A program made the translations under genes and the position numbers. Of a stretch of DNA of 64,000 bases, positions 43,416-51,690 are shown piece after piece; the first letter of the stretch is position 1; every line of letters begins with the position of its first letter. The stretch is from positions 868,001 to 932,000 of the forward strand of contig NZ_CP062159.1 in assembly GCF_014844035.1 (NCBI RefSeq), read 5' to 3'. The stretch comes from Flavobacterium sp. MDT1-60 (GTDB taxonomy: Bacteria; Bacteroidota; Bacteroidia; Flavobacteriales; Flavobacteriaceae). Under the pieces are notes generated by a model. The model did no database searches. It was given only the letters and a program-made list of their open reading frames with translations, and was not told the origin of the DNA.

Positions 43416-45848
43416 ATGAATTCAAACCTCATGAAAAAAACATTTCTCATCTTGTTTTTTACCGCTTGCTACATAGAGATGTCGGCACAATCCAATCATG
43501 TTTTATGGTACAACCAACCCGCTGAATTTTTTGAAGAAAGTCTTGTTTTAGGAAATGGAAAAATGGGAGCAACCGTTTTTGGAGGTGCCAATTCAGATAA
43601 AATTTATTTGAACGATGCAACGCTTTGGTCAGGCGAACCTGTAAATGCCAAAATGAATCCGGAAGCTTACAAAAATATTCCGGCAATTCGTGAAGCTTTA
43701 AAAAACGAAAATTACAAACTGGCTGAAGAATTAAATAAAAAAGTGCAAGGTAAAAACTCCGAATCTTTTGCGCCTTTAGGAACTTTAGAAATTAACAATT
43801 CTGAAAAAGGGAAAGCGGTAAATTACCATCGGGAACTGGATATCTCGAACGCAATATCAAAAGTAAGTTACGAAATGGCAGGCATAAAATATACGCGTGA
43901 ATATTTTGTCTCGGCTCCAGATCAAATTATGGTAATCAAATTGACAAGTGATCAAAAAGGAGCTTTAAATTTTGATATAAATTTAAAGAGCTTATTAAAA
44001 TCAAATGTTGAAGTGAGAAATAATATTCTTGTAATGACAGGTACTGCGCCAATTCACGAAAATGCCGGATATACTGTTGTACCAAAATATCTGGATATAA
44101 AAGAAAGAGGAACAAGATTTACCACTTTAATCCAAATCAAAAAAACGGACGGGAAAATTACAAATTCCAGAGAATCCATAACCTTAAAAGATGCAACAGA
44201 AGCTATAATTTATGTTTCTGTTGCAACAAGCTTTAATGGTTTTGACAAAAATCCGGCTACAGAAGGTGTAGATGAGATAGCAATTGCATTGCAAAATTTA
44301 AACAAGGCATTTACAAAACCATTCGATAAATTAAAAGAATCTCATATTGCAGATTATCAAAAATTCTACAATCGCGTTACTTTAGATTTAGGAAAAACAG
44401 CTGCTCCTGATTTACCAACAGACGAAAGATTATTAAGGTATTCAGAAGGAAAAGAGGATAAAAATCTGGAGATTCTCTATTTCAATTTTGGACGTTATTT
44501 ATTAATCAGCAGTTCAAGAACTTTAGGTGTTCCGGCGAATTTACAAGGTATTTGGAATCCGCATTTAAACCCGCCATGGAGCAGTAACTATACGATGAAC
44601 ATTAATTTGGAAGAGAATTATTGGCTGGCAGAAAATACCAATCTTTCAGAAATGCATTTGCCGCTTTTGTCTTTCATTAAAAACCTTTCGGTAACCGGAA
44701 AAACAAGTGCCAAAACATTTTACGGAGTAAACGAAGGCTGGTCTGCTTCGCATAACTCAGATATTTGGGCGATGACAAATCCTGTAGGTCAATTTGGAAA
44801 AGAAGACCCAATGTGGGCCTGTTGGAATACCGCCGGAGCTTGGTTGAGTACCCACATTTGGGAGCATTATGTTTTTACTCAGGATAAAAATTATTTGAAA
44901 AATGAAGGTTATCCAGTTATGAAAGGCGCTTCTCAATTCTTTTTAGAATGGATGGTAACTGATAAAAACGGAAATTTAATTACATCACCATCAACTTCAC
45001 CGGAAAATCAGTATAAATTGTCGGACGGCTTTGTTGGAGCAACCATGTATGGAGGAACGGCAGATTTAGCTATGATTCGCGAGTGTTTCGATAAAACAAT
45101 TAAAGCTTCTAAAGTTTTAAATATCGATGCTGATTTTAGGTCAAAACTAGAAAAAGCAGTTGCTAAACTTCACCCATATCAAATTGGAAAAAAAGGAAAC
45201 CTGCAGGAATGGTATTTTGACTGGGAAGATAATGATCCAAAACATCGTCATCAATCCCAATTGTTCGGACTTTTTCCAGGCCACCAAATCACACCAGAAA
45301 AAACACCCGATTTAGCTCAAGCTTCAAGAAAAACACTCGAAATAAAAGGCGATGAAACCACCGGCTGGTCTAAAGGCTGGCGTATTAATCTTTGGGCAAG
45401 ACTGTGGGACGGAAATCGTGCGTATAAAATGTACAGAGAACTACTTCGTTATGTAGATCCGGATGGAAAAAAAACGGAGAAACCAAGAAGAGGAGGAGGA
45501 ACGTATCCGAATTTATTCGATGCGCATCCGCCATTTCAAATTGACGGAAACTTTGGAGGAGTCGCAGCAGTAGCCGAAATGTTGGTGCAATCTGACGAAA
45601 ACGAAATCAGACTATTGCCTGCTTTGCCAGACGCCTGGGAAACCGGATCTGTAAAAGGAATCTGCGCCCGCGGCGGATTTGAAATTGCTGTGGAATGGAA
45701 CAATAAAAAACTTGAAAAAGTAACGGTTTTTTCTAAAAATGGAGGCAAAACAACTTTAATCAATGGTGATAAAAAACAAAATATCACATTGAAAAAAGGG
45801 GAAAAACTAGAAATTTTCTATAAACATTCTACCCCGCTGGGGTTTTAG
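43416..45848 (+). CDS. GH95 family glycosidase, probable alpha-L-fucosidase
   Basis: An 810-residue GH95 enzyme. The signal peptide is MKKTFLILFFTACYIEMSAQ at residues 6-25, so the start may be ATG 43431 instead of 43416. The N-terminal beta-domain begins HVLWYNQPAEFFEESLVLGN, and the catalytic (alpha/alpha)6 barrel contains GIWNPHLNPPWSSNYTMNIN, EENYWLAENTNL and FQIDGNFGGVAAVAEML. Known members are inverting alpha-1,2-L-fucosidases or alpha-L-galactosidases. In this locus it would remove the fucose of F side chains. The last dozen codons (KIFYKHSTPLGF) lie inside the repeat unit that is amplified downstream, so the C-terminus may be altered. Confidence 0.92.
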   Translation: MNSNLMKKTFLILFFTACYIEMSAQSNHVLWYNQPAEFFEESLVLGNGKMGATVFGGANSDKIYLNDATLWSGEPVNAKMNPEAYKNIPAIREALKNENYKLAEELNKKVQGKNSESFAPLGTLEINNSEKGKAVNYHRELDISNAISKVSYEMAGIKYTREYFVSAPDQIMVIKLTSDQKGALNFDINLKSLLKSNVEVRNNILVMTGTAPIHENAGYTVVPKYLDIKERGTRFTTLIQIKKTDGKITNSRESITLKDATEAIIYVSVATSFNGFDKNPATEGVDEIAIALQNLNKAFTKPFDKLKESHIADYQKFYNRVTLDLGKTAAPDLPTDERLLRYSEGKEDKNLEILYFNFGRYLLISSSRTLGVPANLQGIWNPHLNPPWSSNYTMNINLEENYWLAENTNLSEMHLPLLSFIKNLSVTGKTSAKTFYGVNEGWSASHNSDIWAMTNPVGQFGKEDPMWACWNTAGAWLSTHIWEHYVFTQDKNYLKNEGYPVMKGASQFFLEWMVTDKNGNLITSPSTSPENQYKLSDGFVGATMYGGTADLAMIRECFDKTIKASKVLNIDADFRSKLEKAVAKLHPYQIGKKGNLQEWYFDWEDNDPKHRHQSQLFGLFPGHQITPEKTPDLAQASRKTLEIKGDETTGWSKGWRINLWARLWDGNRAYKMYRELLRYVDPDGKKTEKPRRGGGTYPNLFDAHPPFQIDGNFGGVAAVAEMLVQSDENEIRLLPALPDAWETGSVKGICARGGFEIAVEWNNKKLEKVTVFSKNGGKTTLINGDKKQNITLKKGEKLEIFYKHSTPLGF

Positions 45849-46530
45849 GATTTAACGCATTTCAAACCCGACAGGTTTCAAAAACCTGTCGGGTTTATTG
45901 TATATTGCTCCATCGGAGCAAAATGTTTATAGCAATTAATATAATCGTGTAAAAGAAGCTCCAGCGGAGCGATATATTGATGGTCTACATTTAATATTTC
46001 ACCCCGCTGGGGTTTCTGATGTTTGTGTTTGTTAATTTCTACAAACATTTTACCCCTGACGGGGTTTTTGGACATTTAACACATTTCAAGCCCGACAGTT
46101 TTCTAAAACCTGTCGGATTTATTATTGATTAAGCTAGCTCCAGCGGAGCAACATATTTATAGCAATTAGGATAATATGGTAAAAAAGCTCTAGCGGAGCG
46201 ATATATTGATGGTCTACATTTAATATTTCACCCCGCTGGGGTTTCTGATGTTTGTGTTTGTTAATTTCTACAAACATTTTACCCCTGACGGGGTTTTTGG
46301 ACATTTAACACATTTCAAGCCCGACAGGTTTCTAAAACCTGTCGGATTTATTATTGATTAAGCTAGCTCCAGTGGAGCAAAATATTTATAGAAATCAGAA
46401 TAAATATGTAAAGAAAGCTCCAGCGGAGCGATATGTACATGGTCTATATTAATATTTCACCCCGCTGGTGTTTCTTTGCATGGGTTCATAAATTTCTATA
46501 AACACTTTTACCCCTGACGGGGTTTTTGGG
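45811..46530. repeat. Tandem ~229-bp repeat array after the GH95 gene
   Basis: Three tandem copies start at 45861, 46085 and 46314 (periods 224 and 229), preceded by a partial copy (about 45811-45860) that includes the GH95 stop. Each unit contains several small hairpins: CCCGACAGG/CCTGTCGGG, GCTCC(A)GCGGAGC once or twice, ACCCCGCTGGGGT and CCCCTGACGGGG. No coding ORF is visible across 45849-46629. Several stems with T-runs could terminate the locus transcript. Confidence 0.85.
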
Positions 46531-46579
46531 AATAGAGAGCAAAACATCTCATTTACATTACAATAAGATTGTACGGATT

Positions 46580-46608
46580 TTGTTTCAAATATATTTTAAG
46601 TAACTTTG
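46580..46608 (+). promoter_or_regulatory. Probable promoter of the Panacea-domain gene
   Basis: TTG (46580-46582), an 18-base spacer and TAACTTTG (46601-46608) fit the Bacteroidetes TTG-N19-TAnnTTTG promoter. The ATG is 22 bases downstream. Confidence 0.6.
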
Positions 46609-46629
46609 GTAAAATAATAATTTAAGATT

Positions 46630-47088
46630 ATGACTTATAATCCAACAACAGTCGCTAATTATTTTATCGATAAGTATTCCAAAACTGGAAATCTTACTCC
46701 AATGAAGATAATCAAACTGACTTACATTGCGTATGGTTGGTATTTGGCCTTGACAGATAAGAAAGAAAGATTACTGGATGAGAACCCTATTGCATGGGAT
46801 TTTGGGCCTGTTTTCCCGTCTTTGTATTATAGTATAAAGCAGTATAAAAAAGAAAAGATAACAGAGAAGATTCCGAATGCTGTAAAAGATGAAAAAATAA
46901 CCAGCGAAGACGAAAAGTTTTTAGACAAAATTTGGGAAGTTTACGGAAGGTTTGATGGTATTTATTTAAGTGCTTTAACACACAATGACGGTACTCCCTG
47001 GAATAAAGTATATCGAAAAGATTCTAATGCCGTTATTTCTGATGATGACATTTTTGAACATTATAAAACGAAGTTAAAACCAATTTAA
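46630..47088 (+). CDS. Panacea (DUF4065/SocA-like) domain protein, putative antitoxin
   Basis: A 152-residue protein that is almost entirely a Panacea/DUF4065 domain: LTPMKIIKLTYIAYGWYLAL near 22-41, AWDFGPVFPSLYYSIKQY near 57-75, and LSALTHNDGTPWNKVY near 113-128. Panacea domains are antitoxins in panAT-type toxin-antitoxin systems, where the partner toxin varies widely; SocA in Caulobacter is a related proteolysis adaptor. A small membrane protein follows 7 bases downstream, matching the two-gene layout. Its own promoter (46580-46608) and the long repeat array upstream separate it from the utilisation locus. Toxin neutralisation is inferred. Confidence 0.85.
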   Translation: MTYNPTTVANYFIDKYSKTGNLTPMKIIKLTYIAYGWYLALTDKKERLLDENPIAWDFGPVFPSLYYSIKQYKKEKITEKIPNAVKDEKITSEDEKFLDKIWEVYGRFDGIYLSALTHNDGTPWNKVYRKDSNAVISDDDIFEHYKTKLKPI

Positions 47089-47095
47089 ACTTGAT

Positions 47096-47458
47096 ATGGC
47101 GTCCCTAAATCTAAATCAAATTTCAATTGCAAACAGTTCTTCCTTAACTCCTGAAGACCTTAGCAACGCACGTTTACAAAATCAAATCCTGGAAGACAGA
47201 TTAGGAAGTGCCAAAGTAGGAAGGTTTTTAGAAGATACCCGATTAAGAAGGCATTTAACCTATATTTTTGCTTTTATTATCTTTCTTTGGCTAGCTGCTG
47301 TAGTGTCTATTTTGTATTTCAATTTTAATTTCCTGAATCTGAATCTTTCAGAAAATGTGCTAATTACATTATTGACAACTTCGTCAGTAAATGTGATTGG
47401 AATGATGTTGATTATTCTGAAAAATTTATTTCCGAAACCTCTTAATGAGGAGGAATAG
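47096..47458 (+). CDS. Two-TM membrane protein, candidate toxin/effector partner of the Panacea protein
   Basis: A 120-residue protein. The first ~60 residues are hydrophilic and helical (SSLTPEDLSNARLQNQILED). Two transmembrane segments follow (about 61-78, IFAFIIFLWLAAVVSILYF, and about 88-109, VLITLLTTSSVNVIGMMLII), with a short charged tail NLFPKPLNEEE. I recognise no family. The 7-base spacing to the Panacea gene implies co-translation. Small membrane proteins are among the toxin types reported with Panacea antitoxins, so it may be a membrane-acting toxin. That is inference from context. Its 3' end faces cvpA with only 3 bases between the stops. Confidence 0.7.
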   Translation: MASLNLNQISIANSSSLTPEDLSNARLQNQILEDRLGSAKVGRFLEDTRLRRHLTYIFAFIIFLWLAAVVSILYFNFNFLNLNLSENVLITLLTTSSVNVIGMMLIILKNLFPKPLNEEE

Positions 47459-47461
47459 GAC

Positions 47462-48007
47462 CTATTCTTTTTCAGTTTCAGAAGTTTCTTCTGGTTTTTC
47501 AGTATGATTTTCTTTAAAAGATTCGTACCATTTCTCAATTGACGGATAAACAAAAGCAGCAACTTTTTTCACCGGATTGTAAAAAATAGATTTATCTAAA
47601 GTTTCTTTTTTAGCAAATGTATTGTTGAAGTTTATTTTCTCAAAAAGAGCAATAAAAACACTCATTATCAGGATCATTTTTAAGATTCTGAAGAAACCTC
47701 CACCTAATTTGTTTGCCCATCCCAGAAAAGCAAAATCAGCAATTCCGGTAAGGATTTTGGCTAAGAAATAAACGCCAATTACTACTAGAATAAAAGTCAG
47801 GATAAAAGCTGTAATCTGAATTGTATTTGGATTCCATGAAACATGTGGTGTAATGATTCCCTTCATAAGGGAAGAAAATTTAATCGCAAGATAAATTCCC
47901 AGTAACAAAGAAATAAAAGAAGCAATTTCTACAAAAAGTCCATTTTTAAAGCCTTTATATAAGCTAAAAGCCAAAAGTGCTCCAAAAATCATATCGAAAA
48001 AACTCAT
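47462..48007 (-). CDS. CvpA family membrane protein
   Basis: A 181-residue inner-membrane protein with about four hydrophobic segments (residues 5-20, 27-46, 63-84 and 102-122) and a hydrophilic Glu-rich C-terminal tail. The N-terminal MSFFDMIFGALLAFSLYKGF and the GWANKLGGGFFRILKMILIM block are typical of CvpA, first named for colicin V production in E. coli and present widely. Its biochemical role is poorly defined; cell-envelope and biofilm phenotypes are reported for the family. It converges on the Panacea pair. Confidence 0.85.
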   Translation of the reverse strand: MSFFDMIFGALLAFSLYKGFKNGLFVEIASFISLLLGIYLAIKFSSLMKGIITPHVSWNPNTIQITAFILTFILVVIGVYFLAKILTGIADFAFLGWANKLGGGFFRILKMILIMSVFIALFEKINFNNTFAKKETLDKSIFYNPVKKVAAFVYPSIEKWYESFKENHTEKPEETSETEKE

Positions 48008-48164
48008 ATTGACGGTGTTTTATTGAAGCGCAAATATAAAAGAATTATCTCTTTATTAAGGTGCAGAGGCTCAGAGATGCAAAGGTTAAGAGGTTTTTAT
48101 TTTTCTGATGTATTTCATTTTTTAAGGTCATTGGATTTGAAGTCCGTATCTTTGCAGCAATAAT

Positions 48165-48240
48165 TTTAGAATTAAGATTGTAGATTTTAGATTAAAAATC
48201 GCTAAAATCATCCTCACTCTAAAATCTAAAATCTAAAATC
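48165..48240. repeat. AT-rich inverted repeat upstream of the 118-residue gene
   Basis: GATTTTAGATT near 48185 faces AATCTAAAATCTAAAATC near 48223-48240, forming an imperfect hairpin. A -7-like TATCTTTG lies just upstream (about 48148-48155). The rest of 48008-48250 shows nothing coding. Confidence 0.5.
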
Positions 48241-48250
48241 ACAAATTAAA

Positions 48251-48607
48251 ATGTCCAGAGATACACAATTAAAAGAGCGTTGGGAAAAGCTCGTTGATAT
48301 ACTTTCAAATCAGTTTTCGCAAGGCGAAGACTTAGATTTAGATGCTATTATTTACTTAATCGGAGTTCAGGAACTTGGAAAAGTACACCGTGAATTCAAA
48401 AAAGATGAAAAATTAAACCTAATGCACATTGCCATTTGCCGATTATTAGAACCGTACGGATTTTATGAATTCGACTTTTTTGATGCCGAAGGATGGCCGC
48501 ATTATAAAGTAAAAGAAGAGTTACCACCACTAAAAGCAGGAGAACAATCGGTTTTGATGAAAGAAGCGATTGTGAATTATTTTTTAGAAAGAGAACTTAT
48601 AGATTAG
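48251..48607 (+). CDS. Conserved hypothetical protein
   Basis: A 118-residue soluble protein, acidic and helical at the start (TQLKERWEKLVDILSNQF) with a mid-section IIYLIGVQELGKVHREFKKD and an aromatic-rich LLEPYGFYEFDFFDAEGWPHYK. There is no signal peptide, membrane segment or cysteine motif. I recognise it only as the type of small conserved protein found near pheS in Flavobacteriia, with no known function. It lies upstream of pheS on the same strand, separated by 111 bases that hold a hairpin (48620-48668). Confidence 0.65.
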   Translation: MSRDTQLKERWEKLVDILSNQFSQGEDLDLDAIIYLIGVQELGKVHREFKKDEKLNLMHIAICRLLEPYGFYEFDFFDAEGWPHYKVKEELPPLKAGEQSVLMKEAIVNYFLERELID

Positions 48608-48619
48608 TTTTCAGTTTGC

Positions 48620-48668
48620 AGTCGCAGTTTTCAGTGTCTACTGAACTGAAAACTGTCACTGCGACTGT
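48620..48668. repeat. Inverted repeat between the hypothetical gene and pheS
   Basis: CAGTCGCAGTTTTCAGT and ACTGAAAACTG(TC)ACTGCGACTG form a long stem around about 9 bases. The bulged TC is the main irregularity. Confidence 0.6.
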
Positions 48669-48718
48669 TTACTTTCAACTAAAATCACTAAATTTGTTCT
48701 CTCAATTATTGAAGGAAA

Positions 48719-49738
48719 ATGATAGACAAGATAAAACAGCATATAGAGGAAGCCAAATCTTTTAATGAGAAAAATAAAGAATCTTTAGAGCAGTTCCGAA
48801 TTAAATATTTAGGTAGTAAAGGGTTATTAAAAGAACTTTTTACAGAGTTTAAAAATATTCCGAATGACCAGAAAAAAGATTTTGGACAAGTAATAAATAC
48901 TTTAAAATCTGTTGCTGAAGAAAAAGTAAGAGTTATTCAGGAAGAACTGGAAAGCAAACAGGAAACAAAAGGTATGTTTGGTGATTTAACCAGAGCAGCA
49001 GAACCTGTAATTATTGGTTCCCGTCATCCTATTTCTATTGTAAAAAATCAAATTATAGATATTTTTGCCAATATTGGTTTCAACGTTTCCGAAGGTCCGG
49101 AAATCGAAGACGACTGGCATAATTTTACGGCATTAAATTTACCGGAATACCATCCGGCACGTGATATGCAGGATACCTTTTTCATTCAGACAAATCCTGA
49201 TGTGTTGTTGCGTACGCATACATCATCTGTTCAGGTACGTTATATGGAAAACAACAAGCCGCCAATTCGTACTATTTCTCCGGGACGTGTGTTTCGTAAT
49301 GAAGCTATTTCGTCACGTTCGCACTGTATTTTCCATCAGGTAGAAGGTTTGTACATTGATAAAGATGTTTCTTTTGCAGATTTGAAACAAACGTTGCTGT
49401 ATTTTACTAAAGAAATGTTCGGAAAATCTAAGATTCGTCTTCGTCCATCCTACTTTCCATTTACAGAGCCAAGTGCCGAAATTGATATTTATTGGGGTTT
49501 AAAAACCGAAACCGATTACCGTATTACAAAAGGAACGGGCTGGTTAGAAATTGGAGGTTGCGGAATGGTGGATCCAAACGTTCTTAAAAACTGTGACATC
49601 AATCCTGATGAATTTAATGGTTTTGCTTTCGGAATGGGAGTGGAACGTATCGCAATGCTTTTGTATCAAATTGGCGATATCCGAATGTTTTATGAAAATG
49701 ATGTTCGTTTCTTAGAGCAATTTAAATCGAATATATAA
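48719..49738 (+). CDS. pheS: Phenylalanine--tRNA ligase, alpha subunit
   Basis: A 339-residue catalytic subunit of the alpha2beta2 phenylalanyl-tRNA synthetase. It begins with the N-terminal coiled coil (residues 1-85, binding tRNA). The class II core has motif 1 (HPISIVKNQIIDIFANIGF), the block FTALNLPEYHPARDMQDTFF, motif 2 (RTISPGRVFRNEAISSRSH) and motif 3 (GFAFGMGVERIAMLLY). The GAD-like stretch EIGGCGMVDPNV is present. The beta-subunit gene is not adjacent, so the two subunits are encoded apart, as is common in Bacteroidetes. Confidence 0.97.
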   Translation: MIDKIKQHIEEAKSFNEKNKESLEQFRIKYLGSKGLLKELFTEFKNIPNDQKKDFGQVINTLKSVAEEKVRVIQEELESKQETKGMFGDLTRAAEPVIIGSRHPISIVKNQIIDIFANIGFNVSEGPEIEDDWHNFTALNLPEYHPARDMQDTFFIQTNPDVLLRTHTSSVQVRYMENNKPPIRTISPGRVFRNEAISSRSHCIFHQVEGLYIDKDVSFADLKQTLLYFTKEMFGKSKIRLRPSYFPFTEPSAEIDIYWGLKTETDYRITKGTGWLEIGGCGMVDPNVLKNCDINPDEFNGFAFGMGVERIAMLLYQIGDIRMFYENDVRFLEQFKSNI

Positions 49739-49742
49739 TTTA

Positions 49743-49801
49743 AGTCGAAAGTCAAAAGTCGAAAGTCTCAAAGTTTGGGACTTTCGACTTTTCGACTTTA
49801 T
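49743..49801. repeat. Imperfect palindrome after pheS
   Basis: AAGTCGAAAGTCAAAAGTCGAAAGTC faces GACTTTCGACTTTTCGACTT across about 11 bases. It occupies nearly the whole gap to the next gene. It may act as a weak terminator. Confidence 0.6.
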
Positions 49802-49815
49802 AACTTTTGACTAAT

Positions 49816-50223
49816 ATGAAAAAAGACATAACAATCCCAGAAGTAGAAAACGTATTCCTTGCCGCTGTTCAGGAATGGAGTGACGATTTTATGGAAAAAG
49901 TGTGGTATGCTTACCTGGTAAACGATAGTGACTTTAATTTAGACAGCGTTATGGTTGTTTCAAAAGCATTTGGAACAATAGATGGCGAAATGAAAAAAAC
50001 TTCTGTTTTACGTCACGCTTTTGTTGAGGTTCCCGCTGTTTCTGTAGTAAAAATCGAAATGATCGAGAAAAGCCTTTTGATTTTAAATAACGAATTCATG
50101 GTGACTTTCTTCATTGGAAATACTTTATACGACAAGAAGTTCATCTTTAAATCAAATCTTATCAACGAAAATGATACGGAAGAAGTGCCGATTTTGTTTG
50201 TTGAGGGGGTTATGGTGAAGTAA
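49816..50223 (+). CDS. Conserved hypothetical protein
   Basis: A 135-residue soluble protein (KKDITIPEVENVFLAAVQEW then SDDFMEKVWYAYLVNDSD). No signal, membrane segment, metal motif or catalytic pattern is seen. A beta-rich middle (VMVVSKAFGTIDGEMKKTSV, then HAFVEVPAVSVVKIEMI) suggests a beta-sandwich fold. ATG at 49816 is chosen over TTG at 49807, which lies at the end of the palindrome. It probably belongs to the pheS transcription unit. The function is unknown. Confidence 0.65.
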   Translation: MKKDITIPEVENVFLAAVQEWSDDFMEKVWYAYLVNDSDFNLDSVMVVSKAFGTIDGEMKKTSVLRHAFVEVPAVSVVKIEMIEKSLLILNNEFMVTFFIGNTLYDKKFIFKSNLINENDTEEVPILFVEGVMVK

Positions 50224-50274
50224 GAAAATAGAAGCAAGAGACAAGAAGCAAGAGAATAGACTTGTGCTGAAATA

Positions 50275-50316
50275 AAAAAAAGAGTCAAACTGATTGTTCA
50301 GTCTTGACTCTTTTTT
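50275..50316. terminator. Bidirectional terminator between convergent genes
   Basis: AAAAAAGAGTCAA (50275-50287) pairs with TTGACTCTTTTTT (50304-50316), with a T-run on each strand. Confidence 0.85.
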
Positions 50317-50358
50317 ATTTATTCTATTTTTAAAAATCTTGTTTCTTGCTTCTAAAAG

Positions 50359-51354
50359 TTAATCCAAAGACTCCGTCAATTTCTTAAACACAGTCTTAGC
50401 ATCTTTTCCTTCGTATAAAACAGCATAAACAGCATCAATAATAGGTGTTTTGGCACCGTAACCCTGATTTAGTTTATAAGCACTTTTGGTGGCGTAATAA
50501 CCTTCCGCAACCATACTCATTTCCATCATGGCACTTTTTACAGTGTAGCCTTTTCCGATCATATTTCCGAACATTCTGTTTCTTGAGAAGACCGAGTATC
50601 CTGTAACCAATAAATCGCCCAAATAAGCCGAATCATTGATGTTACGTTTCATTTTATGAACCTTTCTGATGAATTTTTTCATTTCACGGATTCCGTTACT
50701 CATCATTACCGATTGGAAATTATCTCCATAACCTAAACCATGCGCAATTCCAGCTGCGATTGCATAAATGTTTTTAAGCATTGCGGCGTATTCAGTACCA
50801 ATAATATCATCTGAAATTTTAGCTTTAATATAGTTTCCTGAAAGTGATTTAGCTACAATAGAAGCTTTGTCAGGATCTCCGCAAGCAATTGTTAAGTAAG
50901 AAAGTCTCTCTAAAGCTACTTCCTCAGCGTGACATGGACCTGTAATAACGCCAATATTGTAATATGGAATGTCGTATTGAATGTGGAAATGTTCGCCAAC
51001 AATTAAACTTGTTTCAGGGACAATTCCCTTAATTGCAGAGAAAATGATTTTATCGGCCAAAGAAACGGTCATGTTTTTCAATTCCGCATCTAAAAAAGCT
51101 GAAGGAATAGCAAAAATTACATAATCTGCATATTCAATTGCTTCGTTAATATTGTTGGTTAATCTAAGTTTCGTGGTATCAAATTCTACCGAACTTAAAT
51201 AATTTGGATTGTGTTTGTATTTTTGAATGTGCTCTATTGCAGCGTCATTACGCATATACCATGCAATTTCGGAAAGATTCACGCAAAGCATTTTTGCGAT
51301 TGCTGTTGCCCAACTACCTCCTCCAATTACTGCAAATTTTAAATTTTCGCTCAT
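50359..51354 (-). CDS. gpsA: Glycerol-3-phosphate dehydrogenase [NAD(P)+]
   Basis: A 331-residue soluble enzyme that reduces dihydroxyacetone phosphate to sn-glycerol 3-phosphate with NAD(P)H, supplying the backbone for phospholipids. The Rossmann motif is AVIGGGSWATAIAK (about 9-22). The catalytic lysine region is SAIKGIVPE, and the C-terminal half has the conserved KNIYAIAAGIAHGLGYGDN block. MSENLK at 51354 is chosen as start; the seven extra upstream residues have no ATG and run into the promoter-like TACTTTTG at 51373-51380. Confidence 0.96.
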   Translation of the reverse strand: MSENLKFAVIGGGSWATAIAKMLCVNLSEIAWYMRNDAAIEHIQKYKHNPNYLSSVEFDTTKLRLTNNINEAIEYADYVIFAIPSAFLDAELKNMTVSLADKIIFSAIKGIVPETSLIVGEHFHIQYDIPYYNIGVITGPCHAEEVALERLSYLTIACGDPDKASIVAKSLSGNYIKAKISDDIIGTEYAAMLKNIYAIAAGIAHGLGYGDNFQSVMMSNGIREMKKFIRKVHKMKRNINDSAYLGDLLVTGYSVFSRNRMFGNMIGKGYTVKSAMMEMSMVAEGYYATKSAYKLNQGYGAKTPIIDAVYAVLYEGKDAKTVFKKLTESLD

Positions 51355-51372
51355 TATTTTAATAATTTGAAG

Positions 51373-51380
51373 CAAAAGTA
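51373..51380 (-). promoter_or_regulatory. Probable gpsA promoter -7 box
   Basis: TACTTTTG on the minus strand matches TAnnTTTG, 18 bases before the gpsA ATG. Confidence 0.5.
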
Positions 51381-51543
51381 CTTAATAAAGTAGTAATAAT
51401 ACAAAATCTCATTTAAGAAATTTATAAATGTCCTTTAATTGCAGGGGTTTTCATTACAGCAAGAAAAATAATTAAAAAATAATTTACTCTTACACAATAA
51501 ACTCGAAATAGTTGCGTTTGAACTATTTATAAATTTAGATTTA

Positions 51544-51591
51544 ATGAGTTTAGCAAAAAATGAGTTAGTTAGTTTTGTTTTAGTATTTTAA
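51544..51591 (+). CDS. Possible 15-codon small ORF directly before a terminator (tentative)
   Basis: ATG AGT TTA GCA AAA opens a 15-residue reading frame, MSLAKNELVSFVLVF, whose stop codon overlaps the first bases of the terminator stem at 51590. No Shine-Dalgarno is expected in this phylum. An imperfect promoter (TTG 51512-51514, TAAATTTA 51530-51537, 15-base spacer) lies upstream. It could be a small peptide, a small RNA, or chance. Confidence 0.2.
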   Translation: MSLAKNELVSFVLVF

Positions 51592-51628
51592 AAAGGCGTT
51601 CCTAAATATTTTAAGAACGCCTTTTTTT
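51590..51628. terminator. Strong bidirectional terminator
   Basis: AAAAAGGCGTTC (51590-51601) pairs with GAACGCCTTTTT (51615-51626). Seven Ts on the plus strand and five on the minus side follow the stem. On the minus strand it ends the alcohol dehydrogenase transcript. Nothing else in the gene-free stretch 51381-51690 looks coding except the tiny ORF noted. Confidence 0.8.
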
Positions 51629-51690
51629 AGTTTTCGGTTTACAGTCACAGTTTACAGTTTAAACTGAGACTCAATACTGCGGACTGGGAA

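Noticed and set aside
45861..46530. CRISPR array
   Set aside because: The repeated unit is about 229 bases with no short direct repeats separated by unique spacers, and no cas genes are nearby.
47260..47562. 100-codon minus-strand ORF spanning two gene ends
   Set aside because: It overlaps both the membrane protein and cvpA in other frames and has a low-complexity Lys/Leu/Ile composition typical of antisense AT-rich sequence.
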